Of a DNA stretch of 5,845 nt, positions 1 to 4,770 are shown in pieces (positions within the stretch are counted from its first letter, which is position 1; the number at the start of each line of letters is the position of its first letter). The notes beneath the pieces are model-generated. The model saw only the letters and a list, made by a program, of their open reading frames with translations, was not told where the DNA came from and made no database searches. The stretch spans positions 1 to 5,845 of the forward strand of contig JAGPHI010000075.1 in the NCBI GenBank assembly GCA_018055565.1, given 5' to 3'. Origin of the DNA: Oscillospiraceae bacterium (GTDB taxonomy: Bacteria; Bacillota; Clostridia; Oscillospirales; Ruminococcaceae). Position numbers and translations under genes: made by a program.

Positions 1-939
1 TTCTACGGCTTCACCCTCTATTTTTGCCTCCATTTCATCCACAACCTTGCCCAGTGTGGTTTGGCAGCGAATGGTAATTTTATCATCAAATAAAATGCGC
101 AGCGGGTTTTTTAATCGCTCGGTGATGATAAGGCTTGCGCGCTCAATAGACGATACAAAATCGCGCACATCCAAAACAACCTTTGTTTTGAAGCCCTCGG
201 GGATTACGCGCTTGTAGTCCAAAAACTCGCCCTCTATTAAGCGGCTGATAATGGTATAATCGCCCGCAGTAAACACAATAAAACGGCGATTTGCCGAAAT
301 AATTACGTCTAAAGTGTCATCGGTTAACAGCTTTGATACCTCGCTAAGGGTTTTTGCGGGAATGATGATATCAATTTCTTTTTGCGCGGGATTTGCCTTT
401 TCAATAATGGCAAGGCGGTACCCGTCCAGCGCTACTACCGTCAGCTTATCCTTTTCGATGGAAAATAATTCGCCTGTATGGGCAGGCTTTTTATCGTCTT
501 GCGAAACAGAAAAAAGCGTGGTTTCAATCATTTCTTTTAAAACGGCTGCGTTTATCTTCAGCGTTTCGTCTGCGCCGGGCGCCGGCATCGCGGGATAATC
601 CTCGGCGTTCATGCCCATGATATCAAATTCAGTAATGCCGCCGCGGATGCTGGTTGCATTGTTTTCGTTGGAAGTAATTTCCACTTCCGTTGAATTAAGC
701 CCGCGCACCATATCGCCCAAAAGCTTTGCCGAAAGCACAACCTCGCCCGGCTCCAGCACATTGGCTTCCAGTGTTGTGGTAATGCCCATTTCAAGGTCAT
801 ACCCCGTTAGCGTAATGGCAAAGCCATCGGCTTTCATGTGGATGCCCTCTAGTACAGGCACGGCCGAGCGCATCGTTACGGCTTTGGATACACCCGCTAT
901 AGCATTTGTGAGCGTTTGTCTGTTGCAAATGATTTTCAT
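1..939 (-). CDS. dnaN: DNA polymerase III beta subunit (sliding clamp), 3' end outside the window
   Basis: Encodes the ring-shaped clamp that encircles DNA and tethers the replicative polymerase; it also docks MutS, ligase and, in this phylum, initiation regulators. The 313 residues visible start MKIICNRQTL and include clamp-family signatures: the first-domain stretch AVPVLEGI (26-33), FSVSQDDKKP (143-152) followed by TGELF, and ALDGYRLA (170-177), then IIPAKTL (192-198) and GEFLDYKRVIP (237-247) of the middle domain. Clamps are usually about 365-375 residues, so roughly 55 residues, including the C-terminal part of domain III, lie beyond the left edge. The start ATG (937-939) is preceded by GGAG (947-950) with a 7-nt spacer, which fixes the start. 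It follows dnaA on the same strand with a 233-bp origin interval between them. I found no convincing promoter there, so cotranscription with dnaA is likely. Identification is secure. Confidence 0.97.
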   Translation of the reverse strand, partial: MKIICNRQTLTNAIAGVSKAVTMRSAVPVLEGIHMKADGFAITLTGYDLEMGITTTLEANVLEPGEVVLSAKLLGDMVRGLNSTEVEITSNENNATSIRGGITEFDIMGMNAEDYPAMPAPGADETLKINAAVLKEMIETTLFSVSQDDKKPAHTGELFSIEKDKLTVVALDGYRLAIIEKANPAQKEIDIIIPAKTLSEVSKLLTDDTLDVIISANRRFIVFTAGDYTIISRLIEGEFLDYKRVIPEGFKTKVVLDVRDFVSSIERASLIITERLKNPLRILFDDKITIRCQTTLGKVVDEMEAKIEGEAVE

Positions 940-950
940 GTGAACACTCC

Positions 951-988
951 GTTTCTTTAAAAAAATGATGCAAAACAAAATATAAGAA
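951..988. other. AT-rich duplex-unwinding tract
   Basis: This stretch, directly beyond the trinucleotide repeats and before the dnaN ribosome-binding site, is very AT-rich (only a few G/C positions, with runs of A and a TATA step). In the DnaA-trio model the initiator filament extends from the trios into such DNA to open the duplex for helicase loading. Assignment is by position and composition. Confidence 0.6.
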
Positions 989-1007
989 TAGTAGTAGTAG
1001 TAGGGGC
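989..1007 (-). promoter_or_regulatory. DnaA-trio array with adjacent GC cluster
   Basis: On the plus strand, 989-1003 is five perfect TAG repeats, so the strand read 3' to 5' is GAT five times. It is followed by GGGC at 1004-1007. DnaA-trios have the consensus 3'-(G/A)AT-5' and lie between a GC cluster and the AT-rich opening site; DnaA binds them as single-stranded DNA. A further partial match (AAT at 983-985, read 3' to 5') continues into the AT-rich tract after one imperfect triplet. Five consecutive perfect trios form an unusually regular array. Confidence 0.8.
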
Positions 1008-1022
1008 TGTTGAAATGTTGAA
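1008..1022 (-). repeat. Tandem variant DnaA-box pair next to the trios
   Basis: Two copies of TTCAACA (plus-strand TGTTGAA at 1008-1014 and 1016-1022) lie in the same orientation at 8-bp spacing, directly abutting the GC cluster. Their position matches that of the two trio-proximal DnaA boxes of B. subtilis as I remember them (TCCACA cores 8 bp apart). The core here is TCAACA, one substitution from TCCACA. Calling them DnaA boxes is inference from placement and repetition. Confidence 0.6.
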
Positions 1023-1082
1023 TCAGCAGATAGACGCGCACAGCGCTTATTCAAAACCAAGAATGTGTTTGCAGGCAAAGTC

Positions 1083-1140
1083 GTTTAAAAAATGTTTAAA
1101 AGGTGCACATCGCAAAAACTTTCCACATTTCGGTTTAAAA
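1083..1140. repeat. Three GTTTAAAA repeats in the origin interval
   Basis: GTTTAAAA occurs at 1083-1090, 1094-1101 and 1133-1140, the first two almost adjacent. They lie between the two TTCAACA pairs. They may simply reflect AT-rich composition, or may be protein-binding or bending elements. No known site is recognised. Confidence 0.4.
1119..1127 (+). promoter_or_regulatory. Weak DnaA-box-like site
   Basis: CTTTCCACA on the plus strand matches the TTATCCACA consensus at 7 of 9 positions with the CCACA core intact. Its orientation is opposite to the other sites in the interval. Confidence 0.4.
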
Positions 1141-1144
1141 AGCA

Positions 1145-1158
1145 TGTTGAATGTTGAA
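1145..1158 (-). repeat. Second tandem TTCAACA pair
   Basis: Plus-strand TGTTGAA occurs at 1145-1151 and 1152-1158, head-to-tail without a gap. It is the same 7-mer as the trio-proximal pair, giving four copies within about 150 bp, and it lies a few bases from the TTTTCCACA site. The repetition suggests a common ligand, most likely DnaA. Confidence 0.5.
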
Positions 1159-1163
1159 ACAAT

Positions 1164-1172
1164 TGTGGAAAA
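1164..1172 (-). promoter_or_regulatory. DnaA box (TTTTCCACA)
   Basis: The minus strand reads TTTTCCACA, one mismatch from TTATCCACA, immediately after the dnaA stop codon. It is the best match to the classical box in the interval and has the same orientation as the TTCAACA pairs. Confidence 0.65.
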
Positions 1173-2480
1173 TTAGGTGCGCACATTTTTGATAATATCC
1201 TCGATGGTTTCACGCATGCGCTTGTCCGTTTCGAGCTTGCGGCCTACCTCGCTAAGCGAGTATACCACCGTGGAATGGTCGCGATTGCCAAATTCGCTGC
1301 CGATTTCCTCCATGCTCATGCCTGTAATCTCACGCACCACGTACATGCTGGTTTTGCGCGCGTTAGAAATGGCGGCATTTCGCTTACGCCCGCGGATATC
1401 AGCCGCGGTAACGCCATACGTGCGCGCCACCTCGCTAACAATTTTTTCAATGGTAACGGGCACGGGCTGCGATTCGTTTAATATGTCTTTAATGGCATTT
1501 TGCGCCGCACCAATCACGGGCTGAATGCCCTCTAAAAGGCGATACGCATTCATCTTTTTAACAGCGCCTTCTAATTGGCGGATATTATTTTTTAAGCGGT
1601 TTGCAATATATTCGGCCACATCGTCGGGCATTTCCATGTTCAGCAGATTGGCCTTGCGGCGGATGATGGCAACGCGCGTTTCAAAATCGGGCGGCTGGAT
1701 ATCTGCGGTAAGCCCCCATTCAAAGCGCGTGCGCAGGCGTTCTTCCAGGCTTTTAATTTCTTTCGGCGGCCTGTCGCTAACAAGCACAATTTGCTTGCCC
1801 GCGTTGTATAGCGTGTTAAAGGTATGAAAAAACTCTTCTTGCGTGCTTTCTTTGCCGCCAATAAACTGGATATCGTCTACCAAAAATATATCTGCCGCAC
1901 GATATTTGTTATGAAACTGGGCGGTGGTATTGTCGTGAATGGCGGTAATAATCTCGTTGGTAAAGCGCTCGCCGTCTACGTACACGATATTGTAATCCGG
2001 ATGATTTTTGCGGATTTCCAGCATAATGGCGTTGAGCAAATGCGTTTTCCCAAGCCCTGAGCCGCCATAAATGAACAACGGGTTATAAGCCCCCGACGGA
2101 TTTGCCGCCACAGCCTGCGCTGCGGCATGTGCAAATTTATTGGAGGAGCCTACAATAAAATTATCAAATGTAAAATCATAATTGCCGCCAGAGGAAGCCG
2201 CTGCCTCTGCCGCAGGGGTAACAGGCGCGGGCGCATCCGGCACAATAAATTCCAACTGTACATCAAAGCCAAGCAGCGCTTTAAAGGCCTCGCGCAGCAA
2301 ATCGGCATATCGCTCGGCCACAACGCCCTTTAAAAAATCCGAGCGCACGCGCAAACAGGCAACGCTGCCCTCAAATTGCACGGGCTCAATGCCGTCGATA
2401 AAAAGGTTATATGTGGCGGCAACTACGCGTTCTTTGCAATAGTCTTTCACTGCGCCGAAAACCTCGTCAAATGAATTCAT
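1173..2480 (-). CDS. dnaA: Chromosomal replication initiator protein DnaA
   Basis: AAA+ ATPase that binds DnaA boxes, forms a filament on trio single-stranded DNA and opens the origin. Its 435 residues are of usual family length. Domain I is about 1-80 and domain II is a short Ala/Pro/Ser linker (82-98). The AAA+ core begins near YDFTFDNFIVG (101-111) and carries Walker A GGSGLGKTH (139-147), an initiator-specific segment (about 177-196), Walker B FLVDDIQF (199-206), sensor 1 VLVSDRPP (232-239), the arginine-finger region RLRTRFEWG (248-256) and sensor 2 NIRQLEG (299-305). Domain IV has the helix-turn-helix signature GNRDHSTVVYS (398-408). Two signature spots differ from the common form: ARK (374-376) where PRQ is usual, and DHS where DHT is usual. 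The ATG at 2478-2480 was chosen because the protein then begins MNSFDEVF, as family members do; a longer in-frame start at 2543 would overlap the promoter. GGAG (2493-2496) sits 12 nt upstream, a long spacer. Confidence 0.98.
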   Translation of the reverse strand: MNSFDEVFGAVKDYCKERVVAATYNLFIDGIEPVQFEGSVACLRVRSDFLKGVVAERYADLLREAFKALLGFDVQLEFIVPDAPAPVTPAAEAAASSGGNYDFTFDNFIVGSSNKFAHAAAQAVAANPSGAYNPLFIYGGSGLGKTHLLNAIMLEIRKNHPDYNIVYVDGERFTNEIITAIHDNTTAQFHNKYRAADIFLVDDIQFIGGKESTQEEFFHTFNTLYNAGKQIVLVSDRPPKEIKSLEERLRTRFEWGLTADIQPPDFETRVAIIRRKANLLNMEMPDDVAEYIANRLKNNIRQLEGAVKKMNAYRLLEGIQPVIGAAQNAIKDILNESQPVPVTIEKIVSEVARTYGVTAADIRGRKRNAAISNARKTSMYVVREITGMSMEEIGSEFGNRDHSTVVYSLSEVGRKLETDKRMRETIEDIIKNVRT

Positions 2481-2514
2481 ACGAAAAAACAACTCCAAAC
2501 AAAATAGTATTATT

Positions 2515-2543
2515 ATTGTATCATAAAACAGCACTTTCGGCAA
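2515..2543 (-). promoter_or_regulatory. dnaA promoter (sigma-A type)
   Basis: On the minus strand a -35 TTGCCG (2538-2543) and a -10 TACAAT (2515-2520) are separated by exactly 17 bp. The -10 is preceded by TGA, giving an extended -10 TG. The implied start lies near 2508, leaving a short leader of about 28 nt that contains the GGAG before dnaA. Confidence 0.8.
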
Positions 2544-2550
2544 TACAAAA

Positions 2551-2594
2551 CATCCATATATATAGTAATATATTTATATCTTTTTATAAATTTT
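2551..2594. other. AT-rich core between divergent promoters
   Basis: This stretch is almost wholly A/T, with alternating TA steps, between the dnaA and rpmH -35 elements. It could act as an UP element for both promoters or as a second easily melted site in a bipartite origin. I found no good DnaA-box cluster here, so the promoter role is more likely. Confidence 0.5.
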
Positions 2595-2595
2595 C

Positions 2596-2625
2596 TTGAC
2601 AGAATAGGGGCTTATAGGGTATACT
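2596..2625 (+). promoter_or_regulatory. rpmH promoter (sigma-A type)
   Basis: A perfect -35 TTGACA (2596-2601) and a -10 TATACT (2620-2625) are separated by 18 bp, with AT-rich DNA just upstream. This fits the strong promoter expected for a ribosomal protein gene. The implied leader to the rpmH start is about 110 nt. Confidence 0.85.
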
Positions 2626-2647
2626 TCTATGTTGCAAGGCTGTTTTG

Positions 2648-2656
2648 TGGTAAAAT
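2648..2656 (+). promoter_or_regulatory. Possible second rpmH promoter (extended -10)
   Basis: TGGTAAAAT provides an extended -10 (TG at 2648-2649, TAAAAT at 2651-2656). The only -35-like hexamer nearby, TTGCAA (2632-2637), is just 13 bp away, so this promoter would depend on the extended -10. It is clearly weaker than the upstream promoter. Confidence 0.35.
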
Positions 2657-2660
2657 ACAG

Positions 2661-2674
2661 AAAAAGGCCTTTTT
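2661..2674. repeat. Perfect 14-bp palindrome in the rpmH leader
   Basis: AAAAAGGCCTTTTT is fully self-complementary, a possible dimeric regulator site or weak RNA hairpin. Its right part, extended to GGCCTTTTTGCG (2666-2677), recurs exactly at 2918-2929 in the terminator downstream of rpmH. Confidence 0.5.
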
Positions 2675-2694
2675 GCGATTCAACTGTGTGTAAC

Positions 2695-2710
2695 GCGGGG
2701 TGTTTCCCGC
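2695..2710 (+). other. Small hairpin in the rpmH leader
   Basis: GCGGG (2695-2699) pairs with CCCGC (2706-2710) across a 6-nt loop, 18 nt before the rpmH ribosome-binding site. No T-run follows, so it is not a terminator. A role in leader stability or regulation is possible but unproven. Confidence 0.35.
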
Positions 2711-2740
2711 ACGCCGCAAGACAATAATGGAGGAACGAAA

Positions 2741-2875
2741 ATGAAAAGAACATTTCAACCCAAAAAACGCACACGCTCCGGCGTTCACGGCTTCTTGGTA
2801 CGCTCGAAGAGCAAAAGTGGCCGCAACGTTTTACGTGCTCGCCGTTCAAAAGGCCGCGCAAAACTTACCGCTTAA
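2741..2875 (+). CDS. rpmH: 50S ribosomal protein L34
   Basis: Small, highly basic component of the large ribosomal subunit that sits in rRNA near the exit-tunnel side. The 44-residue protein is the normal L34 length. It starts with the family signature MKRTFQP, followed by [11 protein letters not shown] (8-18), then [13 protein letters not shown] (27-39), and ends KLTA. About a third of its residues are Arg or Lys. GGAGG (2729-2733) stands 7 nt before the ATG. It is transcribed divergently from dnaA, as in most Firmicutes, from the strong promoter at 2596-2625. An intrinsic terminator follows 26 nt after the stop, which should let L34 be made in excess over the rnpA-yidD-yidC-jag genes. Confidence 0.97.
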   Translation: MKRTFQPKKRTRSGVHGFLVRSKSKSGRNVLRARRSKGRAKLTA

Positions 2876-2901
2876 TTAACAGGCATTTTCTGCCGCGTTT
2901 C

Positions 2902-2926
2902 AAGGCCACTTTGCGGTGGCCTTTTT
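2902..2926 (+). terminator. Intrinsic terminator after rpmH
   Basis: AAGGCCAC (2902-2909) pairs perfectly with GTGGCCTT (2916-2923) across a 6-nt loop, and the stem runs into a T-run (2922-2926). The rest of the cluster follows on the same strand without an obvious new promoter, so this probably acts as a partial terminator or attenuator. Confidence 0.8.
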
Positions 2927-2951
2927 GCGTATCACAAAATCAAAAAGCGCA

Positions 2952-2982
2952 AAAGCACAAGCGGCAACGCCACTTGCGCTTT
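2952..2982 (+). other. RNA hairpin directly before the rnpA ribosome-binding site
   Basis: Bases 2952-2965 pair with 2969-2982 around a 3-nt AAC loop: 14 positions with 12 Watson-Crick pairs and 2 mismatches. The right arm ends exactly where AAGGAGG (2983-2989) begins. A competing 9-bp pairing joins AAAGCGCAA (2944-2952) to the same right arm (2974-2982). No T-run follows. It may be a processing site, a stability element or a translation-tuning structure. Confidence 0.5.
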
Positions 2983-2995
2983 AAGGAGGAACAGG

Positions 2996-3334
2996 ATGCG
3001 ATATCATGTATTGACGCGCAACGGTGATTTTGTGCGCGCGTATACAAAGGGCAAATCCTTCGTGCACTCCGAAGCCGTTTTGTATGTCAACAAAAACCGC
3101 GTGGGCAAAACACGCGTGGGCATTGTTTCCAGCAAAAAAATTGGCAATGCCGTTACGCGTAACCGCGCACGGCGCGTGCTGCGCGCAGCATTGGCCGAGG
3201 TGCTCCCCCGCGAAGCAGGCAATTATGATATTGTGCTGGTGGCGCGCGGGCAAACGCCAAAATGTAAAAGCTGGCATGTGGCAAAAACGCTGCGTAAGCT
3301 GTTTGCAAAGGCAGGGATTTGTACCAATGCGTAA
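2996..3334 (+). CDS. rnpA: Ribonuclease P protein component
   Basis: Basic protein cofactor of RNase P; it binds the catalytic RNA and the 5' leader of pre-tRNA during 5'-end maturation. The 112 residues match the usual 110-120. Family features include an N-terminal F-x-x-x-Y pattern (F12 to Y16 in DFVRAYTKGK), VGIVSSKKIGNAVTRNRARR (41-60) with the RNR motif at 55-57 that contacts the RNA, and the late strand DIVLVARG (78-85). The start is fixed by a very strong AAGGAGG (2983-2989) with a 6-nt spacer. It lies downstream of the rpmH terminator, and its last 8 nt overlap the start of yidD, which indicates translational coupling. Confidence 0.97.
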   Translation: MRYHVLTRNGDFVRAYTKGKSFVHSEAVLYVNKNRVGKTRVGIVSSKKIGNAVTRNRARRVLRAALAEVLPREAGNYDIVLVARGQTPKCKSWHVAKTLRKLFAKAGICTNA

Positions 3335-3608
3335 GCAAATACAAGCGATAGGCAGTTTTTTATGGCGGGGCATCAGCGAAGTGCTGATTTTGCCCATTCG
3401 CCTTTACAAAAAGCTGATTTCACCGATGCTGGGCAATAATTGCCGTTTTTATCCCACGTGCAGCGAATATGCCATCGGTGCGCTGCGCGTGCACGGCCCT
3501 GTGAAAGGGCTTTTGCTTGCCGTGTGGCGCATTTTGCGCTGCAACCCATATGGGCATGCGGGGCTTGACCCTGTGCCGCCAAAGGGCAAGTGGAAAAACG
3601 AAAAATAG
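3327..3608 (+). CDS. yidD: Membrane protein insertion efficiency factor YidD
   Basis: Small membrane-associated protein of the YidD (DUF37) family, found next to yidC and thought to assist membrane-protein insertion. Its 93 residues are slightly longer than the typical 70-90. An amphipathic N-terminal helix (about 8-30, with ILPIRLYKKL) leads to the hallmark SPMLGNNCRFYPTCSEYA (32-49) with conserved Cys39 and Cys45. RILRCNP (68-74) with Cys72 and DPVP (81-84) follow. The ATG at 3327 overlaps the rnpA stop (ATGCGTAA), so translation is probably coupled; a weak CAGGGA lies about 10 nt upstream. A longer in-frame ORF starting at 3024 lies inside rnpA and is not the real start. Confidence 0.95.
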   Translation: MRKQIQAIGSFLWRGISEVLILPIRLYKKLISPMLGNNCRFYPTCSEYAIGALRVHGPVKGLLLAVWRILRCNPYGHAGLDPVPPKGKWKNEK

Positions 3609-3624
3609 TCTTCTATAACCTGCG

Positions 3625-3684
3625 CCTTGCGCGCCGCGGGTTCTTCTATAAAAATCTCAAGCCGCGCCGCGCTGCGAGGCAAGG
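3625..3684 (+). other. Imperfect long hairpin before yidC
   Basis: CCTTGC (3625-3630) pairs with GCAAGG (3679-3684), GCGC (3631-3634) with GCGC (3669-3672), and CGCGG (3635-3639) with CCGCG (3662-3666), leaving bulges on the right side and a 22-nt loop. The right arm takes in the first part of the purine-rich AAGGAAAGGG (3681-3690) that serves as the yidC ribosome-binding region, so folding could limit access. The yidD-yidC gap also carries a 10-nt direct repeat, TCTTCTATAA, at 3609-3618 and 3642-3651. This is inference from base pairing only. Confidence 0.4.
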
Positions 3685-3701
3685 AAAGGGTAATTCGTTC
3701 T

Positions 3702-4703
3702 ATGTCACAAATTTTTGGAGTTATCGCATGGCCCCTGGGCTACTTGATGGAGTGGATCTATCTTGTGGTGCAAAACTATGGCTGGACGCTGGTTATTTTT
3801 ACGCTTGTCACAAAGATTTTGATGTTCCCCTTAAGTGTAAAGCAGCAAAAAAGCACGGCGAAAATGTCGGTTTATCAGCCCATGATGCAGGAAATTCAGA
3901 AAAAATGGGCCAACGACAAAAACCGCCAGCAAGAAGAAATGATGAAATTTCAGCAGGAGAATAATATCTCCATGACAGGCGGATGCCTGCCGATGCTCGC
4001 TACAATGGCTGTGCTGTTTGGCCTTATCGAGGTTATTTATAAGCCCTTGCAGTACCTGTTCCATTTCAGCGCGGACGTGGTAAATGCCGCGATGACCGCC
4101 GCGGGCATTATCGGCCCTGGCAAAATTGCCAATATCGCGGCGCAAAATGATATGATGAAAGCCGTTGCCGCAAACCCCGAAAAGTACATGGAGTTTTTTG
4201 GCGACAAAACCGATATGATTGCCAATTTTAACTTTCAGTTTTTAGGCATCGATCTTTCGGTTATTCCGGAGCTGGGCTTTAATCTGACGATCATTCTGCC
4301 CATTTTGTCGCTTGTAACCATGATTGCTGTGCAGCTTATCACCACAAAGATGTCTGGCCAGCAGATGACGGGCGCCATGAAATGGATGCCGTGGATTATG
4401 AGCGCCATGTTTGCCACATACGGCTTTCAGGTGCCGGGCGGCTTCTCGCTGTATTACACCGCGTCGAACGTGTTTGGCTTCTTGCAATCGTTTATTTTGA
4501 AAAAAATGTACGATCCCGAAGTGATGAAAGTGCAATTTGCCGAGGAAGTAGAACGCAAAAAACAGGAAAAGAAAAAGAAAAAGCAAGTTGTGATTAAAAC
4601 AGAAGCAGGCGTTGAGGAAGTAAAGGATGTCACCGAGGCGGAGCTTGCCCGCATTCGGCTTGCAAAGGCGCGCGAAATGGACGCAGCGCGCTACGGCGAC
4701 TAA
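3702..4703 (+). CDS. yidC: Membrane protein insertase YidC (Oxa1 family)
   Basis: Integral-membrane insertase and chaperone that places proteins in the cytoplasmic membrane alone or with SecYEG. The 333 residues include an N-terminal hydrophobic helix (about 3-23), TM1 (about 27-46, GWTLVIFTLVTKILMFPL), a charged cytoplasmic hairpin (47-88), TM2 (94-116, after GGCLPMLA), an extended loop (117-190), and three further TM segments (about 193-213, 227-242, 247-266), with the family stretch FSLYYTASNVFGFLQSF at 248-264. The groove position usually held by Arg in TM1 appears to be Lys38. No lipobox Cys follows the first helix, unlike Bacillus SpoIIIJ. The tail (277-333) is highly charged, with a Lys run at 290-294, and may contact ribosomes. 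The ATG at 3702 follows AAGGAAAGGG (3681-3690) by 11 nt; an upstream in-frame TTG (3627) would add a basic, non-conserved extension. Confidence 0.96.
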   Translation: MSQIFGVIAWPLGYLMEWIYLVVQNYGWTLVIFTLVTKILMFPLSVKQQKSTAKMSVYQPMMQEIQKKWANDKNRQQEEMMKFQQENNISMTGGCLPMLATMAVLFGLIEVIYKPLQYLFHFSADVVNAAMTAAGIIGPGKIANIAAQNDMMKAVAANPEKYMEFFGDKTDMIANFNFQFLGIDLSVIPELGFNLTIILPILSLVTMIAVQLITTKMSGQQMTGAMKWMPWIMSAMFATYGFQVPGGFSLYYTASNVFGFLQSFILKKMYDPEVMKVQFAEEVERKKQEKKKKKQVVIKTEAGVEEVKDVTEAELARIRLAKAREMDAARYGD

Positions 4704-4711
4704 TATTGTAC

Positions 4712-4741
4712 CGCACGGTTCGTGCGTGGCGCGCGCCGTGC
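4712..4741 (+). other. GC-rich hairpins between yidC and jag
   Basis: In the 67-nt gap, CGCACG (4712-4717) pairs with CGTGCG (4721-4726) around a GTT loop. Alternatively GCACGG (4713-4718) pairs with CCGTGC (4736-4741). The two folds exclude each other. No T-run follows, so termination is unlikely; mRNA stabilisation or processing between yidC and jag is possible. Confidence 0.4.
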
Positions 4742-4770
4742 AATCTATAGACAGGAAGGTGTAATGGATT

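Larger units (their letters stand above)
940..1172 (-). other. oriC: Probable oriC unwinding region (dnaA-dnaN intergenic)
   Basis: This 233-bp interval holds no plausible gene; short ORFs crossing it lack family resemblance. Read on the minus strand, in the dnaA-to-dnaN direction, it contains a DnaA-box-like TTTTCCACA, a tandem pair of TTCAACA, an AT-rich stretch with three TTTTAAAC copies, a second tandem TTCAACA pair, a GC cluster, five trinucleotide repeats and an AT-rich tract ending at the dnaN ribosome-binding site. This is the order described for the Bacillus subtilis dnaA-dnaN unwinding region (boxes, GC cluster, DnaA-trios, AT-rich DNA). Assignment as the unwinding site rests on that layout and on the dnaA/dnaN location. 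It was not tested functionally. Confidence 0.85.

Noticed and set aside
1036..1046. GCGC-ACA-GCGC inverted repeat in the origin interval
   Set aside because: It has only 4-bp arms, no T-run and no known site; it is within chance expectation.
1047..1055. TTATTCAAA as a DnaA box
   Set aside because: It keeps the TTAT start but loses the conserved CACA end; too weak to call.
797..1078. 93-codon minus-strand frame covering the origin interval and the start of dnaN
   Set aside because: Its translation has no family resemblance, it overlaps dnaN in another frame, and it runs through the trio array and box pairs.
2481..2543. 21-residue N-terminal extension of dnaA from an ATG at 2541-2543
   Set aside because: The extension would start inside the -35 of the dnaA promoter and does not resemble DnaA; the family N-terminus begins at 2480.
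2685..2693. DnaA-box-like TTACACACA on the minus strand in the rpmH leader
   Set aside because: It is a single isolated site with a mismatch in a conserved position and no neighbouring boxes, so chance is likely.
3024..3326. Longer N-terminal extension of yidD within rnpA
   Set aside because: The extension is out-of-frame translation of rnpA. YidD homology begins only after the ATG at 3327.
3590..3964. 124-codon basic plus-strand frame bridging the end of yidD and start of yidC
   Set aside because: It overlaps yidC for over 260 nt in another frame, has no good ribosome-binding site and no recognisable family. A MifM-like leader role was considered, but nothing in its sequence supports it.
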